A stretch of 23,103 nt of DNA from Bacillota bacterium (GTDB lineage: Bacteria > Bacillota > Clostridia > Christensenellales > SZUA-584): assembly GCA_023390815.1 (NCBI GenBank), contig JAEWCC010000016.1, positions 1-23,103 on the forward strand, given 5' to 3'. The notes under the pieces were generated by a model. That model ran no database searches. It was not told where the DNA came from and was given only the letters and a program-made list of their open reading frames with translations. Each line of letters opens with the position of its first letter. The first letter of the stretch is position 1. The translations under genes and the position numbers were made by a program. This document shows positions 6,642 through 12,631 of the stretch, in pieces.

Positions 6642-7319
6642 TCACTGCCTTAGCAGCGTGTCCATGCCGGAGAGTATGTGTGCCTCCAACAGCGCCTCGG
6701 CCTGTGCCTTGTCGCCGCTTTGCAGCGCCTCAATGATCCTGTCGTGGTTCGCGTAGTCGTCGGGGGACGGCTCATTCGGCGTGGTTTTAAAATACAGCAG
6801 CAGCAGCGTTTTGATCTGGTATTTGAGCCCCTGCCACACCTGCATTGCGCGGCTGCCCGCCGCTGCGATCAGCGTCTCGTGGAAGTCCAGGTCCGCCTCC
6901 GTAAGCCGCACGGAATCGATGGGCTTTTTATTGACCAGCCGGAGGATTTGCCCCCCCTTTTTGCGCAGTGCCGCCAGCGGCACATTCCCTCTGTTCAGGC
7001 ATTCCGCCACCGCCAGCTTTTCGATGCACAGCCGCAGCATGTAGATCTCGCGGATGTCCGCCTTTTTGAACGTGGTGACCTCCCGGCTGCGTCCCTCTCC
7101 GCGCACCGCAAGACCCTCGTTTTCGAGCTGCATCACGGCTTCACGGATGCACGCGCGGCTGACGCCCAGCATCTGCGATAGCTCCTCCTCGATGAGCTTA
7201 AACCCCTGCGCAAACTCCCCTTCTACGATCTTTTCGCGAAGCACATCCGCCGCCTCCGCGGAAAGCAGCCGCCGCTGGATGATCTGCCTTGGCATTTCGG
7301 TTTTGCTGTCTTTTTTCAC
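6642..7319 (-). CDS. GntR-family transcriptional regulator (FadR/FCD subfamily)
   Basis: The 225-residue protein has an N-terminal GntR winged helix (about 15-80: ADVLREKIVEGEFAQGFKLIEEELSQMLGVSRACIREAVMQLENEGL) and a C-terminal FCD effector domain. Likely metal or ligand residues are visible as DLDFHETL, ANHDRIIEAL and LLEAHIL, the Asp/His/His pattern of FCD domains. The start is GTG at 7319, preceded by GGAGGG. It lies in the same direction as, and 250 bases upstream of, the UroD-like gene, which has its own promoter; the pair is probably regulator and target. The ligand is unknown, often a small organic acid or sugar acid in this family. Confidence 0.92.
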   Translation of the reverse strand: MKKDSKTEMPRQIIQRRLLSAEAADVLREKIVEGEFAQGFKLIEEELSQMLGVSRACIREAVMQLENEGLAVRGEGRSREVTTFKKADIREIYMLRLCIEKLAVAECLNRGNVPLAALRKKGGQILRLVNKKPIDSVRLTEADLDFHETLIAAAGSRAMQVWQGLKYQIKTLLLLYFKTTPNEPSPDDYANHDRIIEALQSGDKAQAEALLEAHILSGMDTLLRQ

Positions 7320-7348
7320 GGGCTGCCCTCCTCATCGCTGATACCGCC

Positions 7349-7377
7349 ATTATACGCGAAAGCAACCGCTTTGGAAA
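7349..7377 (-). promoter_or_regulatory. Promoter of the GntR regulator gene
   Basis: On the minus strand TTTCCA (7372-7377), a 17-base spacer and a perfect TATAAT (7349-7354) lie 29 bases upstream of the GTG start. Confidence 0.65.
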
Positions 7378-7420
7378 GATACGGACTGCGCCAGCGCATT
7401 ACCGCCATGCAGATACAACC

Positions 7421-7431
7421 GTCGAGTCGAC
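7421..7431. promoter_or_regulatory. Second GTCGA/TCGAC motif, upstream of gntR
   Basis: GTCGAGTCGAC is an interrupted palindrome preceded by CAACC, just as the site at 6537-6551 is. It lies about 45 bases upstream of the gntR promoter, so it could be a site for autoregulation; the distance makes this tentative. Confidence 0.35.
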
Positions 7432-7461
7432 TCTGCCCTCAGTTTGCCCCTTCGCTTCATA

Positions 7462-7529
7462 CAAAAAACGCGGTCCCCCGCTCATTGATGGCGGCAGCGA
7501 TACATTCGTTCCCTCGCGCCGGAAGCACG
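7462..7529 (-). pseudogene. Decayed copy of the thioesterase 3' end and terminator
   Basis: Read on the minus strand, this stretch ends in the codons YRCRHQ and a stop at 7482-7484, the same six residues that end the thioesterase gene at 7783. Upstream codons are partly conserved, including GCGAGG. Downstream, AAAACGCGGTCCCCCGC resembles the thioesterase terminator, with about 20 bases missing between. It seems to be a relic of a duplicated gene tail; the rest of any second copy is gone. Confidence 0.5.
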
Positions 7530-7611
7530 GGACGTGCAGGAGCCCGTCCTCTACGAACAATGCACTATCCCCATCAACTTAAAAAAGCGCGGTGCTCAGC
7601 TACTGATAAAG

Positions 7612-7675
7612 CCTCCCTCGGATGAGGGAGGTGTCAGTTGACGGTTGCCAAACCGGCAACTGACGGAGGGAGTGA
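7612..7675 (+). repeat. Two-hairpin intergenic repeat, variant with long second stem
   Basis: The first hairpin is CCTCCCTC/GAGGGAGG (7612-7631). The second is long: GTCAGTTG pairs with CAACTGAC, and inside it CGGTT pairs with AACCG around a GCCA loop (7633-7664). A GGAGGGAGT tail follows. The order of parts is the same as in the copies at 1914 and 7693. Confidence 0.7.
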
Positions 7676-7692
7676 CCGGTATCAGGATGTTT

Positions 7693-7741
7693 TCCCTCCC
7701 CCAGACGCCTATCGGCGTCAGCCCCCTCGTCTGAGGGGGCC
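7693..7741 (-). repeat. Two-hairpin intergenic repeat, copy 2
   Basis: This is the inverted partner of the element at 1914-1963. The first hairpin is identical, and the second stem, GACGCC/GGCGTC, keeps pairing although its sequence differs. It lies head to head with the copy at 7612-7675. Confidence 0.8.
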
Positions 7742-7745
7742 ATTG

Positions 7746-7766
7746 AAAAAGCGCGGTCTCCCGCGC
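7746..7766 (-). terminator. Terminator of the thioesterase gene
   Basis: On the minus strand GCGCGG, GAGA loop, CCGCGC is followed by TTTTT, 16 bases after the thioesterase stop. Confidence 0.8.
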
Positions 7767-7782
7767 CATCGTGGTCTGTCGC

Positions 7783-8247
7783 CTATTGATGGCGGCACCG
7801 ATACGCCGCCTCCTCGCGCTCGAAGTCTTCTCTTTCCTCGTTGGTCTGCGACAGCAGCGGCGGCACCGGTGCCTTCTGGCCGTCCTTGCCCATGGCGACA
7901 AACGTGAACATAGCGACGTTCGTCACAATCACCGCGCCGGTCGCGAGGTTTTCCGCGCTCGCCGTGATCTTCACCTTCATCGACGTTCTGCCCGTCCAGA
8001 CTAGCTTTGCTTCCACGCTGACCATCTCGCCCAGCCGCACCGGATGCTTGAACTCGATCGCCTCCACCGCGACCGTCGCGACCTGAGAGTTGCTGTGCCG
8101 CATGCAGCACAGCGCCCCCGCGATATCCATGCGGTGCATCAGTTCCCCGCCCAGCAGGTTTCCGAGCAGGTTCGTCATCCCCGGCAGCACCAGCTCCGAT
8201 GTCACGACCTTGCTTTCTTCCGGTGTCTTCCCCGTCATCACCTTCAT
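7783..8247 (-). CDS. Acyl-CoA thioesterase, hotdog fold (YciA/BACH type)
   Basis: The 154-residue product is a single hotdog domain. Typical segments are ESKVVTSELVLPGMTNLLGNLLGGELMHRMDIAGALCCMRHSN, where the hotdog helix follows the N/GNxxGG element, then VAVEAIEFKHPVRLGEMVSVEAKLVWTGRTSMKVKI. It would hydrolyse acyl-CoA to free acid and CoA in the cytoplasm. The C-terminus ends in a charged tail (EEREDFEREEAAYRCRHQ). The ATG at 8247 or the one at 8238 may be used; neither has a strong ribosome site (AAGG and GAAGG). It stands alone, with its own terminator, and a decayed copy of its tail lies about 300 bases downstream. Confidence 0.9.
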   Translation of the reverse strand: MKVMTGKTPEESKVVTSELVLPGMTNLLGNLLGGELMHRMDIAGALCCMRHSNSQVATVAVEAIEFKHPVRLGEMVSVEAKLVWTGRTSMKVKITASAENLATGAVIVTNVAMFTFVAMGKDGQKAPVPPLLSQTNEEREDFEREEAAYRCRHQ

Positions 8248-8686
8248 CCTTTCGCCTCATATCGCCCGCATTGCTTTGTAACAAGGTACCGCAAAAGCAG
8301 TGGGTTTGCAAGGGGATATACAACTTGTAGGGTGCGGCATCCTTGACGCACCTCCAAATTAGGTATTCTACATATCTGTAGTCGCCCACTTCTTCTTATG
8401 TGCAGCCTGTGGGGAATGGCCCCGTGCCTTTCCGTCCATCTCTGTTATAAATAGATTTTCAGGTCGCCGGAACCAGCCGCGTTTTTTTACAGAAGAAATA
8501 GCCGAAATGGGCATATAAGAACGCGATGAATATCACGGAGCTAGATCAGGCACGCATCTACGACCCCCTTGCGCACCACCCCAGAAAGCTTCGCTTTCCG
8601 GGGAACCCCGGTAGGGGGGCTCCGCGTGCCAGATTGAAAATATGGTATAGCGGTGGGGGATATAGTTTTGCAGTGCACCCCTTTTT
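8248..8686. other. Intergenic region with hairpins, no supported gene
   Basis: The gap holds a hairpin built from GGTGCGG and CGCACC (about 8330-8351) and the repeat at 8579-8603. A plus-strand frame of 62 codons at 8526 runs through the repeat and the recO-tail copy and is not believable. I see no clear promoter for the thioesterase. Confidence 0.45.
8579..8603. repeat. Intergenic hairpin repeat matching the one in the methyltransferase gene
   Basis: CCCCAGAAAGC, TTC loop, GCTTTCCGGGG forms an 11-base stem with one mismatch. It agrees with 1112-1136 at 23 of 25 positions. Confidence 0.7.
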
Positions 8687-8734
8687 CACAAACTTCGCGC
8701 TCTTGATGGGCTAGTCGATGACGTTCTCCAGATA
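8687..8734 (-). repeat. Distal direct copy of the recO 3' end
   Basis: This 48-base stretch repeats 9259-9306, the last codons of recO, with three mismatches; the first 26 bases are identical. In recO frame it would read YLENVID, a stop, then PIKSAKFV, so it is no longer coding. It lies 26 bases beyond the stop of the HAD gene, so the two copies bracket that gene exactly. Confidence 0.9.
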
Positions 8735-8760
8735 TCCCGATACATAACCCAAATAGGATT

Positions 8761-9243
8761 CTAATGTTCGTTCAATCTGTCAATCGCACATTTTGCATCA
8801 TCCTCGGTCAATCCAAATTTTCCGTCTATCATGACCCGATGCGAATTGATCTCTTCATCCCATAAATCCAGATCATCAAGCACGATATATCCCTCAACCT
8901 GCGGATGTTCATTCAACCAGGCCTTAATTTCCGACGCTTTTACATAGCTGAAGGTTTTATTAAGGCGTATATCTTCAGTACTGAAATCAGGGGTCTTGCT
9001 GAATAACCTAAGCCCAAATTCATTTAAGATATCATATAAGTTCCGGGAGTTTTCTTCCTGCGGTTCCATATCGTTATCAAACCAAAAACGCCAGCCCGAT
9101 GACAATACAATCACTGCGTCTGTTTGATCAATCACGTGCTTTAAAACACTGACGGCATGACAGTCAATTGCCTGCTCGTTACAGGTTTCCATAAACCGTT
9201 CTGAATTAAGCACCCCATCAATATCCAAGAATATCACCTTCAC
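8761..9243 (-). CDS. HAD-superfamily protein (HAD domain of the Swiss-army-knife RNA-repair type)
   Basis: The 160-residue protein has HAD motif I (FLDIDGVLN, residues 5-13), motif II (VLSSGWRFWF, about 46-55) and an acidic motif IV (YIVLDDLDLW), plus HRVMIDGKFGLTEDDAKCAIDRL near the end. That pattern resembles the HAD family named from Swiss Army Knife RNA-repair proteins. A phosphatase or phosphotransferase role is likely, but the substrate is unknown. It starts with GTG 9 bases after the recO stop and has no ribosome site, so translation may be coupled to recO. It is visibly more A+T-rich than its neighbours and lies between 48-base direct copies of the recO tail, which suggests acquisition. 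Confidence 0.88.
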   Translation of the reverse strand: MKVIFLDIDGVLNSERFMETCNEQAIDCHAVSVLKHVIDQTDAVIVLSSGWRFWFDNDMEPQEENSRNLYDILNEFGLRLFSKTPDFSTEDIRLNKTFSYVKASEIKAWLNEHPQVEGYIVLDDLDLWDEEINSHRVMIDGKFGLTEDDAKCAIDRLNEH

Positions 9244-9252
9244 GGAAATTAC

Positions 9253-9963
9253 CTACCGCACAAACTTCGCGCTCTTGATGGGCTTGCCGATCACGTTCTC
9301 CAGATACCGGATCAGCACGGGCAAAAGCTTTGCCGCCGCCGCCTCGCTCACCTTCACTTCCTTCATGTCCCGGGGCAGTACCCCTGCCATCGCAACCAAC
9401 GCGTCGGCCATGTCCGCCGTCAGTGCCACATCCTGCGGCGCGGCATGCGCGGCGCATACGCCACCGTACTGAGCGGAAAACTTGATCGCCCGCGCGTCCC
9501 CGCACACTGCGCAGTGCGACAGCGCGGGATACACGCCCTCGATGTAGAGCAGCCGCTGCAAAAAATAGCACAGCACGGCTTTCGGCTCTCCGCCCGTATC
9601 CAGCGCGTAAAGCGCCTGCGTCACCAGCGCAAACAGCTTTGGGTCGGCACTCTCCTCCTGTGCCACCTTGCCCGCCGTGTCGGCGATCATGCACGCCGCG
9701 GTATAAGCGTCGTAGTTGTTCTGCAGGTCAAAAAAACGGTACCGGATCGTGCAGCCGCGCACGCCGTACCGCCCGTCCTTCTCGAAAAACTCATAATCGC
9801 CGCAGCACAGCAACGACGCCGCCGCAAACATCTTGCCTGTCGGCTTTTTCGCACCCGCGGCCTTGGCGGACATCAGCCCGTAGTCCTTCGTCAGCAGCGT
9901 CAGCATAATATCGTTGTCGCGGTAGTCCACCGCCCTCAGCACGATGCCCGTCGTGGTTCTCAA
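9253..9963 (-). CDS. recO: DNA repair protein RecO
   Basis: The 236-residue product has the RecO layout: an N-terminal OB-fold (TTGIVLRAVDYRDNDIMLTLLTKDYGLMSAKAAGAKKP), an inner helical part, and a zinc-finger-like segment CAVCGDARAIKFSAQYGGVCAAHA in which the last ligand position is His rather than Cys. RecO helps load RecA on SSB-covered single strands in the RecFOR pathway. It starts with TTG at 9963, eight bases after AAGGAG, and overlaps the stop of the upstream gene by three bases. Era followed by RecO is a conserved Firmicutes order; here a foreign-looking gene has come between. Its last 48 coding bases are repeated beyond the following HAD gene. Confidence 0.93.
   Translation of the reverse strand: MRTTTGIVLRAVDYRDNDIMLTLLTKDYGLMSAKAAGAKKPTGKMFAAASLLCCGDYEFFEKDGRYGVRGCTIRYRFFDLQNNYDAYTAACMIADTAGKVAQEESADPKLFALVTQALYALDTGGEPKAVLCYFLQRLLYIEGVYPALSHCAVCGDARAIKFSAQYGGVCAAHAAPQDVALTADMADALVAMAGVLPRDMKEVKVSEAAAAKLLPVLIRYLENVIGKPIKSAKFVR
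9259..9306 (-). repeat. Proximal copy of the direct repeat (recO 3' coding end)
   Basis: This is the functional copy, encoding YLENVIGKPIKSAKFV of RecO. Its partner is at 8687-8734, 572 bases away. The 524 bases between the copies contain little besides the HAD gene. Similarity stops six bases before the recO stop codon. Confidence 0.9.
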
Positions 9964-10325
9964 ATGAGTTGCTCCTTCGGATGATCTTGCGCTCCAACCT
10001 GTCTGATTACAGGAAAGTTTCTGCTTTCAAATGTTACCTCATAATCATCAGTCTTTAGGCAATATACATACTTGTCCTCGGCTTTCTCAAAACTGAGTCC
10101 AATGAGGCTCTGTATCGTTCTTTGATTATAATCGGTCAATAGGCTATCTGGAAAGTCAAGGTTAAATAAAAGCTTGTCAAAACCCATAAGTTCGAGACAA
10201 GTTGTCGCAATGCCGTTTAGATCGCAGAAGGTAATTTGCAGTATATTTAAATCTGTTTTGATTTCTTTAATGTATTGGACTTTTCCGTTTGTAATCCGGC
10301 TCTCCAAAGAAAAATCATGGTTCAT
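9960..10325 (-). CDS. Hypothetical protein, A+T-rich, inserted between era and recO
   Basis: I do not recognise this 121-residue protein. It has alternating beta-like stretches (KVQYIKEIKTDLNILQITFCDLNGIATTCLELMGF, DKYVYCLKTDDYEVTFESRNF) and no membrane segment or signal peptide; the size and acidic, beta-rich look would suit a small immunity-type or adaptor protein, but that is a guess. The ATG at 10325 is preferred because GGAAGG lies 4 bases upstream; the longer frame runs into repeat DNA. Its stop overlaps the recO start, and its last codons supply the AAGGAG ribosome site for recO, so the two are translationally coupled. Codon use is visibly more A+T-rich than era or recO. Confidence 0.7.
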   Translation of the reverse strand: MNHDFSLESRITNGKVQYIKEIKTDLNILQITFCDLNGIATTCLELMGFDKLLFNLDFPDSLLTDYNQRTIQSLIGLSFEKAEDKYVYCLKTDDYEVTFESRNFPVIRQVGAQDHPKEQLI

Positions 10326-10373
10326 ATAACCTTCCGAATACCTTTGCACTGTCCGAACGGGGACTGATGAAGT

Positions 10374-10483
10374 TAAAGGCTCCCCTGCAAGGGGAGCTCC
10401 CGAGTGTTGCGAGGGTGAGGGGTGACTCTCTGTCACCCCTCCGACCGCTTGTGGGCGGCCACCTCCCCTCGTAGGGGAGGCTT
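10374..10483. repeat. Two intergenic repeats fused tail to tail
   Basis: A plus-oriented unit (GCTCCCCT/AGGGGAGC at 10379-10397) and a minus-oriented unit (CCTCCCCT/AGGGGAGG at 10462-10480) meet at a perfect 10-base inverted repeat, GAGGGGTGAC (10417-10426) and GTCACCCCTC (10432-10441), formed by their joined GGAGGGGTGA-like tails. Confidence 0.75.
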
Positions 10484-10527
10484 ATTCCCCGCGAAATGTC
10501 CGCAAGGGCGTTTCGCACGATGGGATT

Positions 10528-10550
10528 CTTAAGGGGCAATGCCCCTTAAG
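10528..10550. repeat. Perfect hairpin downstream of era
   Basis: CTTAAGGGGC, AAT loop, GCCCCTTAAG gives a perfect 10-base-pair stem. Another, GAGGGC-AGA-GCCCTC, follows at about 10560-10574. Neither is followed by a clear U-tract on the minus strand, so they may be processing or attenuation structures between era and the next gene rather than strong terminators. Confidence 0.6.
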
Positions 10551-10608
10551 CGGGAGCACGAGGGCAGAGCCCTCGATAAAAAGCATCCCCCATCAAAAAG
10601 GCTCTTCT

Positions 10609-11499
10609 CTACCGATATCCCAGTTCCTTCATCACACGGATGCTGTCGCGCCAGTTCTCCTCCACGCGTACAAACAGCTTCAGGTACACCTGCACGCCCA
10701 GCATCTCCTCAAGGTCCTTGCGCGCCTGAGACCCGATTCGCTTGAGCATCTCTCCGCCGCGCCCGATGATGATGCCCTTGTGGCCTTCGCGCTCGCACAG
10801 CAGCACCGCTTCGATATCCCACATGTCCGCGTCCTCGCGTTCCTCCATGCGTTCCACCATCACGCCCACGCCGTGCGGCACCTCCTCGCGCAGCAACAGC
10901 AGCGCCTTCTCGCGGATCAGTTCCGCCGCCATCACACGCATGGACTGGTCTGTGTATTCATCGCCCGGGTAATAACGCGGCGCGGGCTTTAAATATTCCC
11001 GCAGCGCCTTGTGCAGTTCTTCCACACCGGTGCCGGTCTTAGCTGAAATCACGTATATCTTGTCCGCCGGGATGCCCAGCTCCTGCAGTTTTTGCACAGC
11101 CGCATCCAGCTTCTCCTTGATCACCGCGTCGGCCTTGTTGACAGCGGCCAGCACGGGCGCACCGCTCTCCAGAAGCCTCGGCGCAAGCGCCTCGTCGCGC
11201 GTCCCCACGCCGTGCTGTGCATCCACCACAAGCAGCGCCGCGTCGATATCCTCCAGCGCGCCGAAAGCGGTCTTCACCATATACTCGCCCAGCTTGTTCT
11301 TCGGGTTCTGCACGCCAGGGGTGTCCATAAACACCATCTGGTCGTCCGGGGTAGAGCATATGCCCGCAATCCGGCTGCGCGTCGTCTGCGCTTTGTCCGA
11401 TACGATGGCCACCTTCTCACCCACGATGCGGTTGACCAACGTCGATTTGCCCACGTTCGGGCTTCCCATCACGGCGATAAACGCCGACTTATGTTCCAT
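10609..11499 (-). CDS. era: GTPase Era
   Basis: The 296-residue product is full-length Era. The GTPase motifs are G1 GSPNVGKST (12-20), the switch region with TTRSRIAGI, G3 DTPGVQ and G4 NKADAV; the C-terminal KH domain shows GIIIGRGGEMLKRIGSQARKDLE, the GxxG loop that holds the 3' end of 16S rRNA. Era assists 30S subunit assembly. GGAGAG lies 6 bases before the ATG at 11499. It follows cdd in the usual order but with a 309-base gap full of repeats. The downstream partner recO is displaced by an unrelated gene. Confidence 0.97.
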   Translation of the reverse strand: MEHKSAFIAVMGSPNVGKSTLVNRIVGEKVAIVSDKAQTTRSRIAGICSTPDDQMVFMDTPGVQNPKNKLGEYMVKTAFGALEDIDAALLVVDAQHGVGTRDEALAPRLLESGAPVLAAVNKADAVIKEKLDAAVQKLQELGIPADKIYVISAKTGTGVEELHKALREYLKPAPRYYPGDEYTDQSMRVMAAELIREKALLLLREEVPHGVGVMVERMEEREDADMWDIEAVLLCEREGHKGIIIGRGGEMLKRIGSQARKDLEEMLGVQVYLKLFVRVEENWRDSIRVMKELGYR

Positions 11500-11553
11500 T
11501 TATCTCTCCAGTAAATCTTCGCGGGTTACAACATCCCGCTTAAGTCCTTTTCC

Positions 11554-11705
11554 CGCGGTATCCCGCAGCAATCGTCAGTTCTTATACAGCCCTGTGAATA
11601 CCGTGGCGTTGGCGGTTACCCAGCTACATACATCGCTCTATTCAACTTCCATGTCCGCGGCGGTATCCGGCAGCAACCGTCAGTGCTTATACCGCCTCGT
11701 GAATA
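11554..11705. repeat. Pair of 47-base direct repeats between cdd and era
   Basis: 11554-11600 and 11659-11705 agree at 40 of 47 positions, with a period of 105 bases. The shared core runs from GCGGTATCC to GTGAATA. A much weaker third resemblance begins near 11762. The 11500-11808 gap holds no supported gene. Confidence 0.7.
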
Positions 11706-11808
11706 AAACAGTTATCATAATTGCCACACTCCGCTAACGCGTTCTCATTTACCAAGTGCACCGCGGCCTCGCGAAACCCGCAGCTCAGTGGTTACCTGCT
11801 GCTCAAAC

Positions 11809-12216
11809 CTACTTTACGTCTTCCAAATCTTCGCCCGTGAAAGCACAGGGTAACAACTCGTTGATCTTCTTGATGTCGCGCTCACCGCGCGTGCCGGTGC
11901 ACAATACGTCCATATCGCGCGAAAACTCCACCAGCGCCTGCCGGCAGATGCCGCACGGGTAAGTCGGCCCTTCCGCGTCGGAGGTCACCGCGATGGCGTC
12001 AAACTCACGCGCGCCGTCCGTCACGGCCTTAAACAGCGCCACGCGCTCCGCGCAGCACGTCACACCGTACGATGCGTTCTCCACGTTCGCGCCGGTATAC
12101 ACACGCCCATCCTTGCAGTGCAGCGCCGCGCCCACATGAAAATGCGAATAGGGCACATACGCTCCCTCTTTCGCTTTCTCGGCCTGCTGTATCAGTTCGT
12201 CAATGTTCAACTTCAT
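11809..12216 (-). CDS. cdd: Cytidine deaminase
   Basis: The 135-residue enzyme has the size of homotetrameric bacterial Cdd. Catalytic zinc motifs are visible as TCCAERVALF (the C-A-E with the proton-shuttling glutamate) and PCGICRQAL (the PCxxC pair); substrate residues VENASYG precede. It deaminates cytidine and deoxycytidine to uridine and deoxyuridine for pyrimidine salvage. The ATG at 12216 overlaps the end of ybeY by 17 bases, with GGAGAAGATAGG just upstream. The ybeY-cdd-era order is standard for Firmicutes; dgkA, often between ybeY and cdd, is absent. Confidence 0.96.
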   Translation of the reverse strand: MKLNIDELIQQAEKAKEGAYVPYSHFHVGAALHCKDGRVYTGANVENASYGVTCCAERVALFKAVTDGAREFDAIAVTSDAEGPTYPCGICRQALVEFSRDMDVLCTGTRGERDIKKINELLPCAFTGEDLEDVK

Positions 12217-12628
12217 AGCCTATCTTCTCCATAATCTTTCTTTGTCTGCCGCGCATAACCTGCTCCTCCTGCTCCGTCTCGTGATCGTAGCCAAACAGGT
12301 GCAGCATCGCGTGCGCGGTCAAAAACGCCACCTCGCGCTCCAGGCTCTGGCCGATCTCGTCGGCCTGCTGCCGCGCGCGTTCCATCGATATCGCGATATC
12401 GCCGAGATAATCATCCACACCGGACGGAAACGACAATACGTCCGTCGCTTTATCGATGTTGCGGAACTGCGAATTGAGCCGCCGGATATTTTCATTGTCG
12501 GTAAACAGCAGCCCCACGCGAAACTCGCGCTCCTCCAGCCGCCCGGCGGCTTTCGCCGCCCGCTTTGCGGCGATGCGGATCTCGCGCGATGGCAGCTTGT
12601 CCTCTGCGGTGATGTAGACTTTTTTCAT
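12200..12628 (-). CDS. ybeY: Endoribonuclease YbeY, rRNA maturation factor
   Basis: The 142-residue protein has the UPF0054 signature HAMLHLFGYDHETEQEE, giving the three zinc-binding histidines in H-x3-H-x5-H form, near residues 109-125. Upstream, LNSQFRNIDKATDVLSFPSG is the usual conserved segment. YbeY is a metal-dependent endonuclease acting in 16S 3' processing and ribosome quality control. AGGAG lies 6 bases before the ATG at 12628. It starts 3 bases after the pgpH stop and overlaps cdd, so it is in the same operon. Confidence 0.96.
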   Translation of the reverse strand: MKKVYITAEDKLPSREIRIAAKRAAKAAGRLEEREFRVGLLFTDNENIRRLNSQFRNIDKATDVLSFPSGVDDYLGDIAISMERARQQADEIGQSLEREVAFLTAHAMLHLFGYDHETEQEEQVMRGRQRKIMEKIGYEVEH

Positions 12629-12631
12629 ATT

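Noticed and set aside
8526..8714. Plus-strand frame of 62 codons
   Set aside because: It is a translation of the hairpin repeat and of the recO-tail copy in antisense; nothing suggests a protein.
10326..10373. Duplicated recO start region upstream of the unknown gene, mirroring the recO-tail duplication
   Set aside because: The likeness is limited to a GGAAGG/AAGGAG ribosome-site context and a few bases; it is within chance.
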